Shown: piece after piece, positions 33,273 to 41,525 of the stretch | Layout: each line of letters begins with the position of its first letter | Numbering within the stretch: position 1 is the first letter of the stretch | Source of the DNA: Archangium sp. | GTDB lineage: Bacteria; Myxococcota; Myxococcia; Myxococcales; Myxococcaceae | Assembly: GCA_030681645.1 (NCBI GenBank) | Contig: JAUXRX010000018.1 | Span: 248,001 to 312,000, forward strand | Direction of reading: 5' to 3' | DNA length: 64,000 bases | Translations under genes and position numbers: made by a program | The notes under the pieces: generated by a model | Databases searched by the model: none | Told to the model about the DNA's origin: nothing | The model's input: the letters and a program-made list of their open reading frames with translations, nothing else

Positions 33273-34646
33273 ATGAACGACTTCGATCTCGTGGTCATCG
33301 GTGGTGGCGCCGCGGGGGAGAAAGGCGCGGTGCAGGCGGCCTTCTTCGGCAAGAAGGTGGCGCTGATCGAGAAGGAGCCCGTGCTCGGCGGCGCGATGGT
33401 GAACACCGGCACGCTCCCCTCGAAGACGCTGCGCGAGACCGCGCTCTACCTCTCGGGTTTCCGCCAGCGCGGGCTGCACGGCGTCGACATGGCGCTGGGC
33501 CGCGCGGCGCGCATCGACGAGTTCCTCTACCGGCTCGACCAGGTGGTGAAGGCCGAACACGGCCGCATGGGCGTCAACCTCTCGAAGCACGGCGTGACGG
33601 TGCTGCACGGCGCGGCGTCGTTCGTCGATCCCCACACGGTGCAGGTCGGCGGCGAGCGCATCTCAGGGCGGCACGTGCTCATCGCCACCGGGAGCCGCCC
33701 TCACCGGCCCCCTTCGTTCCCCTTCGAGCAGCCGCACGTCTACGACTCCGATGAGATCGTGCGGGTGGAAGCGCTGCCCTCGACGATGGCGGTGGTGGGC
33801 GGCGGGGTGATCGGCTGCGAGTACGCCTGCCTCTTCGCCGCGCTGGGCACGAAGGTGACGGTGATCGATTCCAAGCCGACGGTGCTCGGGTTCCTCGACG
33901 GCGAGGTGGTGGGCTGGCTGCTCGAGCGCATGCGCGCGCTGGGCGTGGTGTTCAGGCTCGAGTCGCAGGTGGCGAAGTGTGAGGCGGCGCCGGGCGTGGT
34001 GCGGCTGGGGCTCGACCGCGGCGCGCCGCTCGAGGTCGACGTCGCGCTCATCTGCGCGGGGCGCAACGCCAACACCGACTCTCTGGGCCTGGACCAGGCG
34101 GGCATCAAGGCGGGCAAGCGGGGGCTGATCGAGGTCGACGCGCGCTTCCGCACCAACGTGCCGCACATCGCCGCGGTGGGCGACGTGATCGGCTTCCCCT
34201 CGCTCGCCTCGACCTCGATGGAGCAGGCGCGCGTGGCCGTCGTCGACTTCTTCGACCTGAAATACAAGACGCGCGTCGCGCCGCTCTTCCCCTACGGCAT
34301 CTTCACCATCCCCGAGGTGTCGATGTGCGGCGAGACCGAGGAATCACTCTCGAAGAGCGGGGTGGCGTACGTGAAGGGCATCGCCAACCTCGCCGAGAAC
34401 CCGCGCGGCATGATGATCGGCGAGTCGGGGCACCTGAAGCTGCTCTTCCGCCGGGAAGACATGAAGCTGCTGGGCGTGCACTGCATCGCCGAGGGGGCGA
34501 CCGAGCTGGTGCACGTCGGGCTCACCGCGATGCTCGCCGGCGCGGGCGCGGACCTGTTCATCGAGGCCTGCTTCAACTACCCGACGCTGTCCGACGCGTA
34601 CAAGTACGCCACCTACGACGCGCTGCAGAGAAAGGCGCGCGCGTGA
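33273..34646 (+). CDS. sthA: Soluble pyridine nucleotide transhydrogenase
   Basis: 457 aa, disulfide-reductase fold: FAD motif DLVVIGGGAAGEKGAVQAAF, NAD motif MAVVGGGVIGCEYACLFAAL, second FAD motif FRTNVPHIAAVGDVIGFPSL and a C-terminal dimer domain. The position of the redox-active Cys pair reads GGAMVNTGTLPSKTLRE with no Cys. This separates transhydrogenases from dihydrolipoamide or glutathione reductases. It interconverts NADPH and NADH pools in the cytosol. Its stop overlaps a Mesh1-like HD hydrolase gene (GTGA), a pairing that suggests shared control of NADPH. Confidence 0.9.
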   Translation: MNDFDLVVIGGGAAGEKGAVQAAFFGKKVALIEKEPVLGGAMVNTGTLPSKTLRETALYLSGFRQRGLHGVDMALGRAARIDEFLYRLDQVVKAEHGRMGVNLSKHGVTVLHGAASFVDPHTVQVGGERISGRHVLIATGSRPHRPPSFPFEQPHVYDSDEIVRVEALPSTMAVVGGGVIGCEYACLFAALGTKVTVIDSKPTVLGFLDGEVVGWLLERMRALGVVFRLESQVAKCEAAPGVVRLGLDRGAPLEVDVALICAGRNANTDSLGLDQAGIKAGKRGLIEVDARFRTNVPHIAAVGDVIGFPSLASTSMEQARVAVVDFFDLKYKTRVAPLFPYGIFTIPEVSMCGETEESLSKSGVAYVKGIANLAENPRGMMIGESGHLKLLFRREDMKLLGVHCIAEGATELVHVGLTAMLAGAGADLFIEACFNYPTLSDAYKYATYDALQRKARA

Positions 34647-35164
34647 GCTGGAACCAGGACCTCTTCAAGCGCACGCTCGACTTCGCGGCGAAGGTGCACG
34701 GCGCGCAGCAGGTGCCCGGCAGCGGCGCCCCGTACGTGGTGCACCTGGTGAAGGTGGCCACCGAGGTGCTGCGCGCGGCCGACGGCAGCTTCGACGTCGA
34801 CTTCGCCATGCAGTGCGCGCTGCTGCACGACTGCGTGGAAGACGCGGGGGTGAAGGTCGAGACGCTGCACCTCGAGTTCGGCTCGCGCGTGGCGAACGGC
34901 GTGCACGCGCTCACCAAGGACGACGCGGTGTCGAAGCCCGAGCGCATGGCGGACAGCCTGCGGCGCATCAGGGCGCAGCCGCGCGAGGTGTGGCTGGTGA
35001 AGCTGGCCGATCGCATCACCAACCTCGAGCCGGCGCCCGCGCACTGGGCCGCCGAGAAGCGCGCCGCCTACCGGGCCGAGGCGCAGGTGATCGCCGACGC
35101 GCTCGGTGAGGCCCACGCTGGGCTGGCCGCGCGCATCCGCGAGAAGATCGCCGCTTACGCCTGA
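34643..35164 (+). CDS. Mesh1-like HD hydrolase (small alarmone hydrolase family)
   Basis: 173 aa, GTG start coupled to sthA. The HD-domain motifs follow the SpoT/Mesh1 order: GSGAPYVVHLVKVATEVL (metal His), CALLHDCVEDAGVKVETLHL (HD and ED), then LVKLADRITNLEPAPAHW (metal Asp). The size matches stand-alone Mesh1 proteins with no synthetase, TGS or ACT domain. Known activities of the family are (p)ppGpp 3'-pyrophosphohydrolase and, for metazoan Mesh1, NADPH phosphatase. The sthA overlap makes an NADP(H)-related role attractive, but sequence alone cannot decide. Confidence 0.85.
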   Translation: MSWNQDLFKRTLDFAAKVHGAQQVPGSGAPYVVHLVKVATEVLRAADGSFDVDFAMQCALLHDCVEDAGVKVETLHLEFGSRVANGVHALTKDDAVSKPERMADSLRRIRAQPREVWLVKLADRITNLEPAPAHWAAEKRAAYRAEAQVIADALGEAHAGLAARIREKIAAYA

Positions 35165-35165
35165 A

Positions 35166-35282
35166 GCTCCCTCTCCCTGCGAAGCGGGGAGAGGGCTGGG
35201 GTGAGGGGCGGGTGGTGTTTTGCAGTGAGCCCCTCACCCGGCCTGCGGCCGACCTCTCCCCGCTGCGCAGGGAGAGGAACAA
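35166..35282. repeat. Two inverted copies of the CCCTCTCC repeat between convergent genes
   Basis: A left copy (35167-35210) and a right copy in reverse orientation (35226-35278) form a large imperfect inverted repeat with GGGGTGAGGGGC and GCCCCTCACCC as inner arms. It fills the space between the Mesh1-like gene and the LysR gene stops and could double as a bidirectional terminator. Confidence 0.7.
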
Positions 35283-35284
35283 CC

Positions 35285-36169
35285 TCACCGCCGCTTCGTG
35301 CGCTTCAGCTCATCGACGATCAGCTCCGCCACCCGCCGCACCCGGGGAATGTCGAGCGCCGACTTCGCACAGACGAGATGCAGCGCCTGCTTCCCATGAG
35401 GCCCCAGCTCGAGGTCGAGCGGCACCAGCGATGAGTCCCGGCTGAACCGGTGGCTCACCCGCCCCAGCACCATCGCGCCCAGCCCGGCCTCGGCCGCGGC
35501 CAGCTGCACCAGGAAATGATCCGCGGTGAAGGCCGGGGTGAAGTTGGGGATCAACGCCTCGAGCTGCGGGTTCGGTGGAATCGACTCGAACGGGGGGCAC
35601 CACGCCACCCACGGCAGCGTCTGCAGCGTCACCTTCTTCGGCAGCCTCGCCTTGAGCGCCTTCGACACGAACACCGCGCTCTCGACCTCCAGCGAGTGCA
35701 CCAGCTGCAGGTCGGGGTTCGACGGCGCCCGCGAGCGCATCGCCAGGTCAGCCTCGCCGCGCGCCAGGTCGAGGTACTGCACGCTCGAGAGCACCTCGAG
35801 CCGCAGCCCCGGGTGCTTCTCCGCCAGCAGCCCGGCGAACGGCGCGAGGAAGTCGAAGCAGATGAACGGGCTCGACGTCACCCGCACCAGCCCGCGCGGC
35901 GCGCCGTCGCTGGCCGAGGCGGCGCGGTGGAGCTCGCCTGCCCATTCCGCCATCTTCTTCGCCGGCCCCACCAGCCGCTCCCCCGCGCTGGTCAGCGAGG
36001 CCCCTTCCACGCTGCGGCGGAACAGCGCCGCGCCCACCGTGTACTCGAGCATCGCCAGCCGCCGCGTCACCGTCGGTTGACCGAGCTTGAGCTGGCGCGC
36101 CGCCCCGCTGAGGCTCCCCGTCTCCGCGATGGCCAGGAACAACTTCGCGTCGTCCCACGAGATATCCAT
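35285..36169 (-). CDS. LysR-family transcriptional regulator
   Basis: 294 aa. N-terminal winged helix FLAIAETGSLSGAARQLKLG and QPTVTRRLAMLE, followed by the LysR effector-binding domain (~90-290). Proteins of this class act as tetramers and usually control the divergent neighbour, here a metallo-hydrolase lipoprotein at 36259. The 89-bp intergenic region holds a perfect 14-bp palindrome. The effector is unknown. Confidence 0.9.
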   Translation of the reverse strand: MDISWDDAKLFLAIAETGSLSGAARQLKLGQPTVTRRLAMLEYTVGAALFRRSVEGASLTSAGERLVGPAKKMAEWAGELHRAASASDGAPRGLVRVTSSPFICFDFLAPFAGLLAEKHPGLRLEVLSSVQYLDLARGEADLAMRSRAPSNPDLQLVHSLEVESAVFVSKALKARLPKKVTLQTLPWVAWCPPFESIPPNPQLEALIPNFTPAFTADHFLVQLAAAEAGLGAMVLGRVSHRFSRDSSLVPLDLELGPHGKQALHLVCAKSALDIPRVRRVAELIVDELKRTKRR

Positions 36170-36204
36170 GAATGGATGATGTCATGCAGACTTCGCAGAT
36201 TTCC

Positions 36205-36218
36205 ATTCGAATTCGAAT
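36205..36218. promoter_or_regulatory. Perfect palindrome ATTCGAATTCGAAT in LysR divergon
   Basis: A 14-bp exact palindrome lies 41 bp upstream of the metallo-hydrolase start and 36 bp upstream of the LysR start. AT content is high for this genome. It is a candidate LysR recognition site, although classical LysR boxes are T-N11-A, so it could also be bound by another regulator. Confidence 0.5.
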
Positions 36219-36258
36219 CGCTACCTTCGGCTCACCTCGAAGCACAGGAGAGCACTCC

Positions 36259-37176
36259 ATGAAGACGACGATGCTGCTGGCAGTGATGGTGATGAGCGGT
36301 TGCGCGGTGACCTCGCACGGCACCCAGCCCGCGACGCTGGGCACCCCGAGGTCCACGGCAGACCTGGCGGCGGCGCTGGCGGAGCCCGGCCCGGTCGAGC
36401 TGGAGAGCGTGGCCTCGGCCGACTGGGCGGTCGAGCGCAGCGGGCTGCTCAACCTGGGCAACCCCACCGCGAAGGAGGCGGGCCTCGTCGACGGCGACGA
36501 GCCGATCCAGGTCTTCTTTCACGTGATCCGCCACCCCACGAAGGGCACCTTCATCGTCGACACCGGCGTGGAGACGGCGCTGCGCGACGCGCCGGAGAAG
36601 TCGGCGATGAGCGGCCTGGTGCGCAGCGCCATGCACCTCGAGAAGTTGAAGGTGCACCAGGGCCTGGGCGAGTGGCTGGCGAAGGCAGGGAAGCTCGACG
36701 GCGTCTTCCTCACCCACCTTCACCTCGATCACCTCACCGGCATGGCCGACGTGCCCGAGGGCACGCCCGTCTTCACCGGCCCGGGCGAGGCGAAGGCGAC
36801 CGGCTTCATGAACCTCTTCGTGCGCGGGTCGACCAACCAGGCGCTCGAGGGCAAGCCGGCGCTCTCGGAATGGCAGTTCACCGCCGACGCCACCGGCAGC
36901 TTCGAGGGCGTGCTCGACGTCTTCGGCGACGGCTCGGTGTGGGCGCTGTGGGTGCCCGGTCACACGCCGGGCAGCACGGCCTACCTGGTGCGCACCCCGA
37001 AAGGCGCGGTGCTGCTCACCGGCGACGCCAGCCACACCCGCTGGGGCTGGGACCACCACGTCGAACCGGGCACCTTCACCGGCGACGCCGTCAAGGGCAC
37101 CGAGAGCTTCAAGCGGCTGCAGGCCTTCGGGGTGGCCCACCCGGACGTCGAAGTGCGCGTGGGGCACCAGCACTGA
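36259..37176 (+). CDS. Metallo-beta-lactamase-fold lipoprotein hydrolase (AHL lactonase-like)
   Basis: 305 aa from the ATG at 36259, preceded by AGGAG. Lipoprotein signal MKTTMLLAVMVMSGCAVTS. The MBL metal motif is FLTHLHLDHLTGM (HxHxDH), followed by WVPGHTPGST and LLTGDASHTR as the further His/Asp ligands. The order fits the lactonase/glyoxalase-like MBL branch. It would act in the periplasm or outer membrane on an ester or lactone; substrate unknown. It is divergent from the LysR regulator, which probably controls it. Confidence 0.85.
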   Translation: MKTTMLLAVMVMSGCAVTSHGTQPATLGTPRSTADLAAALAEPGPVELESVASADWAVERSGLLNLGNPTAKEAGLVDGDEPIQVFFHVIRHPTKGTFIVDTGVETALRDAPEKSAMSGLVRSAMHLEKLKVHQGLGEWLAKAGKLDGVFLTHLHLDHLTGMADVPEGTPVFTGPGEAKATGFMNLFVRGSTNQALEGKPALSEWQFTADATGSFEGVLDVFGDGSVWALWVPGHTPGSTAYLVRTPKGAVLLTGDASHTRWGWDHHVEPGTFTGDAVKGTESFKRLQAFGVAHPDVEVRVGHQH

Positions 37177-37203
37177 CCTGACCTGCAGTAACTTGGGCAG
37201 GCC

Positions 37204-38406
37204 ATGCTCGGCAGTCGCCGTTTCCCGAGGTACCCCGTCAATCTCCGGCTGCGCCTGCAGTTCCCCTCGGGCGAGCTGGAGACGACCACCGACGAGATCT
37301 CCCTCGCGGGGTTCAGCGCGCCGTGCCCCGATCTCCCCGAGGTGGGCACCAGCTTCGGCTTCGTGGTGCACCTGCCCGACGGCAGCATGGTCACCGGCAC
37401 GGCCTGCGCGATGCGGCTGGCGCCCGGCGGCTCGGCGGGCTTCTCGTGCGAGTTCTCGCCTGCGCAGCAGCCCCTCTGGGAAGCCTTCGTGCAGCAGGAA
37501 CAGGGCAGCGGTGGCGTGTGGCGCATGATCGGCCGCTACGCCACCAGCGCCGGGCAGGAACAGGAAGCCGCGCGCTCGGTGCTCGAGAAGGGCCCGCTGG
37601 GCATCCTCTTCAAGCGCATCGGCGGCGAGAAGAAGCCCGACCCCGAGCAGGCCGAGACGCCGGTGGTGATGCGGCTGCACATGGTGGGCGAGAACGGCGA
37701 GGCCTACCGCGTCGCCTTCGAGAAGCACCCCAGCGAGGCGCCCGAGACGGCCTTTGCTTCCGCCCCCCCGAGGGTCCTCGAGCTCGCCCGGCGCGCCGTC
37801 ACGCGCGTGCTCACCCAGGACGTCTTCCTCAAGCGCGCCCCGCACGCACCCGTCGAGGCGGTGCGCCTGGTGGAGATGCTGAAGGGTGGCTTCGGCTACA
37901 TCGTCCAGGCCGCCGGGAAGCAGAGCCTGATGGGGCTCCACGGCAGCGAGCTCATCGCCATCGAGGCCGACGGCAAGCCGATCTTCCCGTTCTTCTCGAC
38001 CGATGAGCTCGACCGCATCGCCTGCGACACCTTTCGTGTCTCGGACGAACAGAAGCCGCAGGCCGCGGCTCCGAGCGCCCCGGTGGTGCAGGAAGAGCGG
38101 TTCTCGGCCCAGTACGAGCACAAGAAGCTCGACAGCACCGAACGGGTAGGGTGCACCCCCAAGCAGCTGAGCGAGGCGATGGACGCCAGCGCGCGGGTGC
38201 AGACGCGCACCTACGGCACGCGCACGGTCCGTCTCTATCCAGACCTCTGGCTCGAGCTGCAGCGCGCCGCCTGGCCCGCCCCCGCGCGCGGCTTCGCCAT
38301 GGAAGATGGCGGCTCGCTGTGTGTCTTCGTGCTCGTCGGGCCCGACGCGCCGCGCGTGGTGCGGCTCGGTGCCGGCGACACCGTGTTCATCATTCGCGAC
38401 CGTTGA
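37204..38406 (+). CDS. PilZ-type protein with long unknown C-terminus
   Basis: 400 aa. Residues 1-95 look like a PilZ domain: RRFPRYPVNLRLRLQF (R-x3-R present) and DEISLAGFSAPC in the place of the second motif, where the usual D/N-x-S-x-x-G has Glu (E-I-S-L-A-G). c-di-GMP binding is therefore uncertain. Residues ~150-400 form an unrecognised domain (APVEAVRLVEMLKGGFGYIV, RFSAQYEHKKLDSTERVGC). No transmembrane segments. It starts 27 bp after the MBL gene and may be in its operon. Confidence 0.7.
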   Translation: MLGSRRFPRYPVNLRLRLQFPSGELETTTDEISLAGFSAPCPDLPEVGTSFGFVVHLPDGSMVTGTACAMRLAPGGSAGFSCEFSPAQQPLWEAFVQQEQGSGGVWRMIGRYATSAGQEQEAARSVLEKGPLGILFKRIGGEKKPDPEQAETPVVMRLHMVGENGEAYRVAFEKHPSEAPETAFASAPPRVLELARRAVTRVLTQDVFLKRAPHAPVEAVRLVEMLKGGFGYIVQAAGKQSLMGLHGSELIAIEADGKPIFPFFSTDELDRIACDTFRVSDEQKPQAAAPSAPVVQEERFSAQYEHKKLDSTERVGCTPKQLSEAMDASARVQTRTYGTRTVRLYPDLWLELQRAAWPAPARGFAMEDGGSLCVFVLVGPDAPRVVRLGAGDTVFIIRDR

Positions 38407-38559
38407 TCGAAATGAACGACCGGTTCCCTCATTTTCGAGGGACGACTCCGCGTGCGAGGAATCAGCCCGGGTCAATGAGCTGGAAACACTCGGCGACATC
38501 CAGTGGCGCGAAGGGTGCTCAGCGAGGTGAGGCAGCACTCACCCCCGAGGACGACTCCC

Positions 38560-39876
38560 ATGAAGACGCGCCTGACCCGAACCGCCGCCGCAGTCCTTTT
38601 TTCGCTCGCCACCGCCTGCGGGCTGCCACCTGAAGCCGATTCACAGGTGGGCTCGGTCGAGCAGGGGCTGGTGAGCGCGCCGCCTTCGCTCGGCGCAGCC
38701 GCCGGCTTTGCAGTGCTCGGCGCGAGCACAGTCACCTGCACCAACGCCTCGTCCGTCACCGGCGACGTGGGCGTCGCCCCGGGTACCGCCATCACCGGCT
38801 TCAACCCCGACTGCACCCTCACCGGCGCCATCCACGCGGGCGACGCGGTCGCTGCGCAGGCCCACAACGACCTGCTCACCGCGTACAACAACCTCGACGC
38901 GATCGCCTGTGAGCACAACCTCACCGGCGCGGATCTCGGCGGCATGACGCTGGCCCCCGGCGTGTACTGCTTCGACTCGTCGGTCGGCCTCACCGGTGAG
39001 CTCACGCTCGACGGCGGCGGCGACGCCAACGCGGTCTGGGTGTTCCAGATCGCCAGCACCCTCACCACGGCCTCCAACTCGGCGGTGGTGATGGCCGGCA
39101 GCGGCAAGCCGTGCAACGTGTTCTGGCAGGTCGGCAGCTCGGCCACGCTGGGCACCAACACCGCGTTCCAGGGCAACGTGGTCGCCTTCGCCAGCATCAC
39201 CCTCACCACGGGCACCAGCCTGGCGGGCCGCGCCCTCGCGCTGAACGCCGCGGTGACGATGGATCAGAACGTGGTCTCGCTCTGCACGGGCGGAAGCACG
39301 GGCAACCCCGGCAATCCGGGCCCGACGTGCCGCAGCCGTGACTGGGTGACGGGTGGCGGGTTCATCAAGGACAACGGCCCGAAGAAGACCTTCGCCATCA
39401 GCGGCGGCATCAAGCGCAGCGCGTTCTGGGGGCACTTCACCTTCCAGGACCACGCGGCGAACGGCCTCAAGGTGCAGAGCCAGAGCATCACGGGGTACGT
39501 CGCGCTCGACGCCACCACGCGGCGCATCAGCGGCACCGCGAAGGTCAACGGGCAGCCGGGCTTCGGCTTCGAGGTGATCGTCAGCGACAACGGCGAGCCG
39601 GGACGCAACGACACGTTCTCGATGGTGCTGTCCAATGGCAGCACGGCGTCGGGGCTGCTCACCGGCGGCAACATCCAGCTGCACCAGCGCGCGGCGGGCC
39701 AGTGCGGCGGGAATGACGACGGCGACGATGGCGACCACGGTGGCGGCAGCGGCGGCAGCGGCGGTCACGGCGGCAGCGGCGGTCGCGGCGGCAGCGGCGA
39801 CCACGGTCCGCGCGGCAATGGCGGCAGTGGTGGGAGCGGCAACGGTGGCAGCTGTGGCCGGAACAACGGTCACTGA
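38560..39876 (+). CDS. DUF3494 ice-binding-type lipoprotein with C-terminal post-COAP-like and Gly-rich regions
   Basis: 438 aa from the ATG at 38560. Lipobox AAAVLFSLATACGLPP. Residues ~40-245 match the DUF3494 (type 1 ice-binding) beta-helix: LGAAAGFAVLGASTVTCTN, SSVTGDVGVAPGTAITGF, TLAPGVYCFDSS, VWVFQIASTLTTASNSAVV, FWQVGSSATLGTNTAFQGNV. Residues ~258-390 (RDWVTGGGFIKDNGPKKTFA, KVNGQPGFGFEVIVSDNGEP) look like the small post-COAP-type domain. The last ~50 residues are Gly/Ser/Asp/His-rich. These proteins bind ice or act as adhesins at the cell surface; ice binding here is untested. A strong terminator follows. Confidence 0.85.
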   Translation: MKTRLTRTAAAVLFSLATACGLPPEADSQVGSVEQGLVSAPPSLGAAAGFAVLGASTVTCTNASSVTGDVGVAPGTAITGFNPDCTLTGAIHAGDAVAAQAHNDLLTAYNNLDAIACEHNLTGADLGGMTLAPGVYCFDSSVGLTGELTLDGGGDANAVWVFQIASTLTTASNSAVVMAGSGKPCNVFWQVGSSATLGTNTAFQGNVVAFASITLTTGTSLAGRALALNAAVTMDQNVVSLCTGGSTGNPGNPGPTCRSRDWVTGGGFIKDNGPKKTFAISGGIKRSAFWGHFTFQDHAANGLKVQSQSITGYVALDATTRRISGTAKVNGQPGFGFEVIVSDNGEPGRNDTFSMVLSNGSTASGLLTGGNIQLHQRAAGQCGGNDDGDDGDHGGGSGGSGGHGGSGGRGGSGDHGPRGNGGSGGSGNGGSCGRNNGH

Positions 39877-39899
39877 GGACGAGTCGAGCTGAGAAGTGA

Positions 39900-39928
39900 G
39901 AGGCGGGGGAAACCTCCGCCTCTTTTTT
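39900..39928 (+). terminator. Intrinsic terminator after the DUF3494 gene
   Basis: Stem GAGGCGG/CCGCCTC extended by three more pairs around an AAA loop, followed by TTTTTT, 24 bp past the stop codon. A textbook Rho-independent terminator on the plus strand. Confidence 0.92.
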
Positions 39929-39929
39929 C

Positions 39930-40676
39930 GTTCAGTGGGTTCGCGATGTGGCGCCGCGCCTGGGGGAGGACCGGTGCCACCGAACGATGAGTACGACGGG
40001 CTCTGGGGAGACGCGACCGTCTGGCGCTGCAGCATCGCAGCTCGAGCACGTTCTTCGTCGGCGCGGAAGCCCCTGGGAGGCCCGAGCCGTTCACCTGTGC
40101 GAGTCGAGGCTGCAACGGCCTCGAGGAACGCGGTGGTCAAAGATCATGTCCCTGCTCGATCCGCGCGAGCCCTCGGCACGACGCGAGGACGCGCAGATGC
40201 CGAGGTGGGTCGCTCTCCATGAGATCCTCAGGAGACCTCCGGGGGCGTCGCTCTCCCAGCCGCGTAATGGACCATTACCGCGCGGTCATGGTCCATTACT
40301 CGCTCGGGAAAACGACCCGACCGGGGTGGTCCCTGCCGCGACGGTGAGAAGCTCGCGCGGCAGAGCGGTCACCGGACGAACCAGACCCCCGCCCTCCGTC
40401 GCCCGTTCGCGGTGACGCGCTCGGCAGGTCGGCGTGCGCCTGCGTCGCGGCGGTGTCGGTCACGTGCGTGGTGCCCACGGTGACGGTGGCCGCCCATGAG
40501 CGGGCGCTGGCGCTCACGCCGAGATCGCTCAACGTGGCGCCCCGCCCGTACGGTCCCGGGACTGGGCTCCCTTCGCGTCCTTGCCCGAAGTGAGAGGCAA
40601 GCGCGCCACGAGCACGGCGCCAACCCGAGTCGCACCACGTCTCACCAGGGCCGCATCGGCGACCTTCGGCTCGCGC
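39930..40676. other. Gene-poor stretch between convergent genes
   Basis: About 750 bp with no open frame that looks like a real protein on either strand. Frames present are Arg/Ser-rich and lack ribosome sites. Part of the minus strand near 40440-40530 reads DLGVSASARSWAATVTVGTT, which could be a scrap of a beta-rich surface protein. The only clear structure is the tandem palindrome pair at 40264-40299. It may be the remains of a deleted or decayed gene. Confidence 0.5.
40264..40299. promoter_or_regulatory. Tandem 15-bp palindromes (operator-like)
   Basis: GTAATGGACCATTAC (40264-40278, perfect about its central A) and GTCATGGTCCATTAC (40285-40299, two differences) are separated by CGCGCG. 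Centre spacing is 21 bp, two helical turns. Together they also form a nearly perfect 36-bp inverted repeat. This is the layout of a two-dimer operator, but no promoter or regulator gene is beside it. Confidence 0.6.
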
Positions 40677-41525
40677 TCAGGCGATCAGGTCCATCATCTG
40701 GGTGCGCCGCATCGCGCGCCACGTGGTGAACACCCCGAGCGCGAGCGGGTAGAGCACCGCGAGCGCCAGGGCGAAGCTCGGCCCCAGCGAGTTCGCCAGC
40801 CAGAAACCCACCGGGCCCAACACCGAGAGCTCCGGGTCGACGCTGGCGAGAATGCCCACCCGCGCCGCTTCACTCGGGTTCAAGGCCGCCAGCGCGAACA
40901 CCACCTGCGGCGGCAGCGAGGTGCGCAGCAGCGCGGTGATCAAGAGCACGTCGTGCAGCGCCGCCGTGGTGACGAAGACGAGCAGCGCCCAGACCATCGC
41001 CCGCTCGGCGCTGCGGGCCGCGGCCGAGATCAGCAGCCCGATGCCCACGAAGGCGAACACCAGCGCGGTGCACACCGCCAGGCTCTTGAAGCCGATGAAG
41101 GCGAGCCCCGGCTCAGGCTCGACGAACGCGGCCGCCACGAAGCAGCCCACCAGCAGCACCACCAGCGGGCCCACCAGCACCAGCAGCCGCGAGGCGAGCA
41201 ACGCGAGGAACCAGGTCGAGCGCTTCACCGGCTGCGCCAGCATCAGCTCGCAGAAACCGCTCGTGCGCGCGTGCACCACCGCGGAGTGCGTGCCGATCAG
41301 CACCACCAGGGGGAAGATCACCAACACCGCGTTGGCCAGGTTGAGCAGCACCCGCGACAGGCCGGTGAAGCCGAGCACGCTCGATTCCCTCAGCCCGAGC
41401 CACACGAACGCCACCGCCAGCCCGACGTAGAGCATCGAGGCGAAGGCGACCCACCGCGAGCGCAGCGCGTCGGACAGCTCGAGCCGGAGGAAGGCGGTGA
41501 AGGGAGATCCACTGGTGGCGCTCAT
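40677..41525 (-). CDS. nosY: NosY, ABC transporter permease for nitrous oxide reductase maturation
   Basis: 282 aa with six predicted membrane helices (for example VAFASMLYVGLAVAFVWLGL, VLLNLANAVLVIFPLVVLIG, ALLVFVTTAALHDVLLI). HTSGFCELMLAQPVKRSTWF is typical of NosY/ABC-2 permeases. With NosF and NosD it forms the inner-membrane complex that supplies sulfur or copper-related material for the CuZ centre of NosZ. Its ATG overlaps the nosL stop in ATGA. It is the last gene of the cluster on the minus strand. Confidence 0.9.
   Translation of the reverse strand: MSATSGSPFTAFLRLELSDALRSRWVAFASMLYVGLAVAFVWLGLRESSVLGFTGLSRVLLNLANAVLVIFPLVVLIGTHSAVVHARTSGFCELMLAQPVKRSTWFLALLASRLLVLVGPLVVLLVGCFVAAAFVEPEPGLAFIGFKSLAVCTALVFAFVGIGLLISAAARSAERAMVWALLVFVTTAALHDVLLITALLRTSLPPQVVFALAALNPSEAARVGILASVDPELSVLGPVGFWLANSLGPSFALALAVLYPLALGVFTTWRAMRRTQMMDLIA

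Noticed and set aside
33273..34646. Dihydrolipoamide dehydrogenase or mercuric reductase
   Set aside because: The redox Cys pair is absent (GGAMVNTGTLPSKT), so a transhydrogenase is the better reading.
39948..40415. 155-codon open frame after the DUF3494 gene
   Set aside because: No ribosome site, Arg/Ser/Pro-rich, no motif, and it runs through the palindrome pair. Treated as non-coding.
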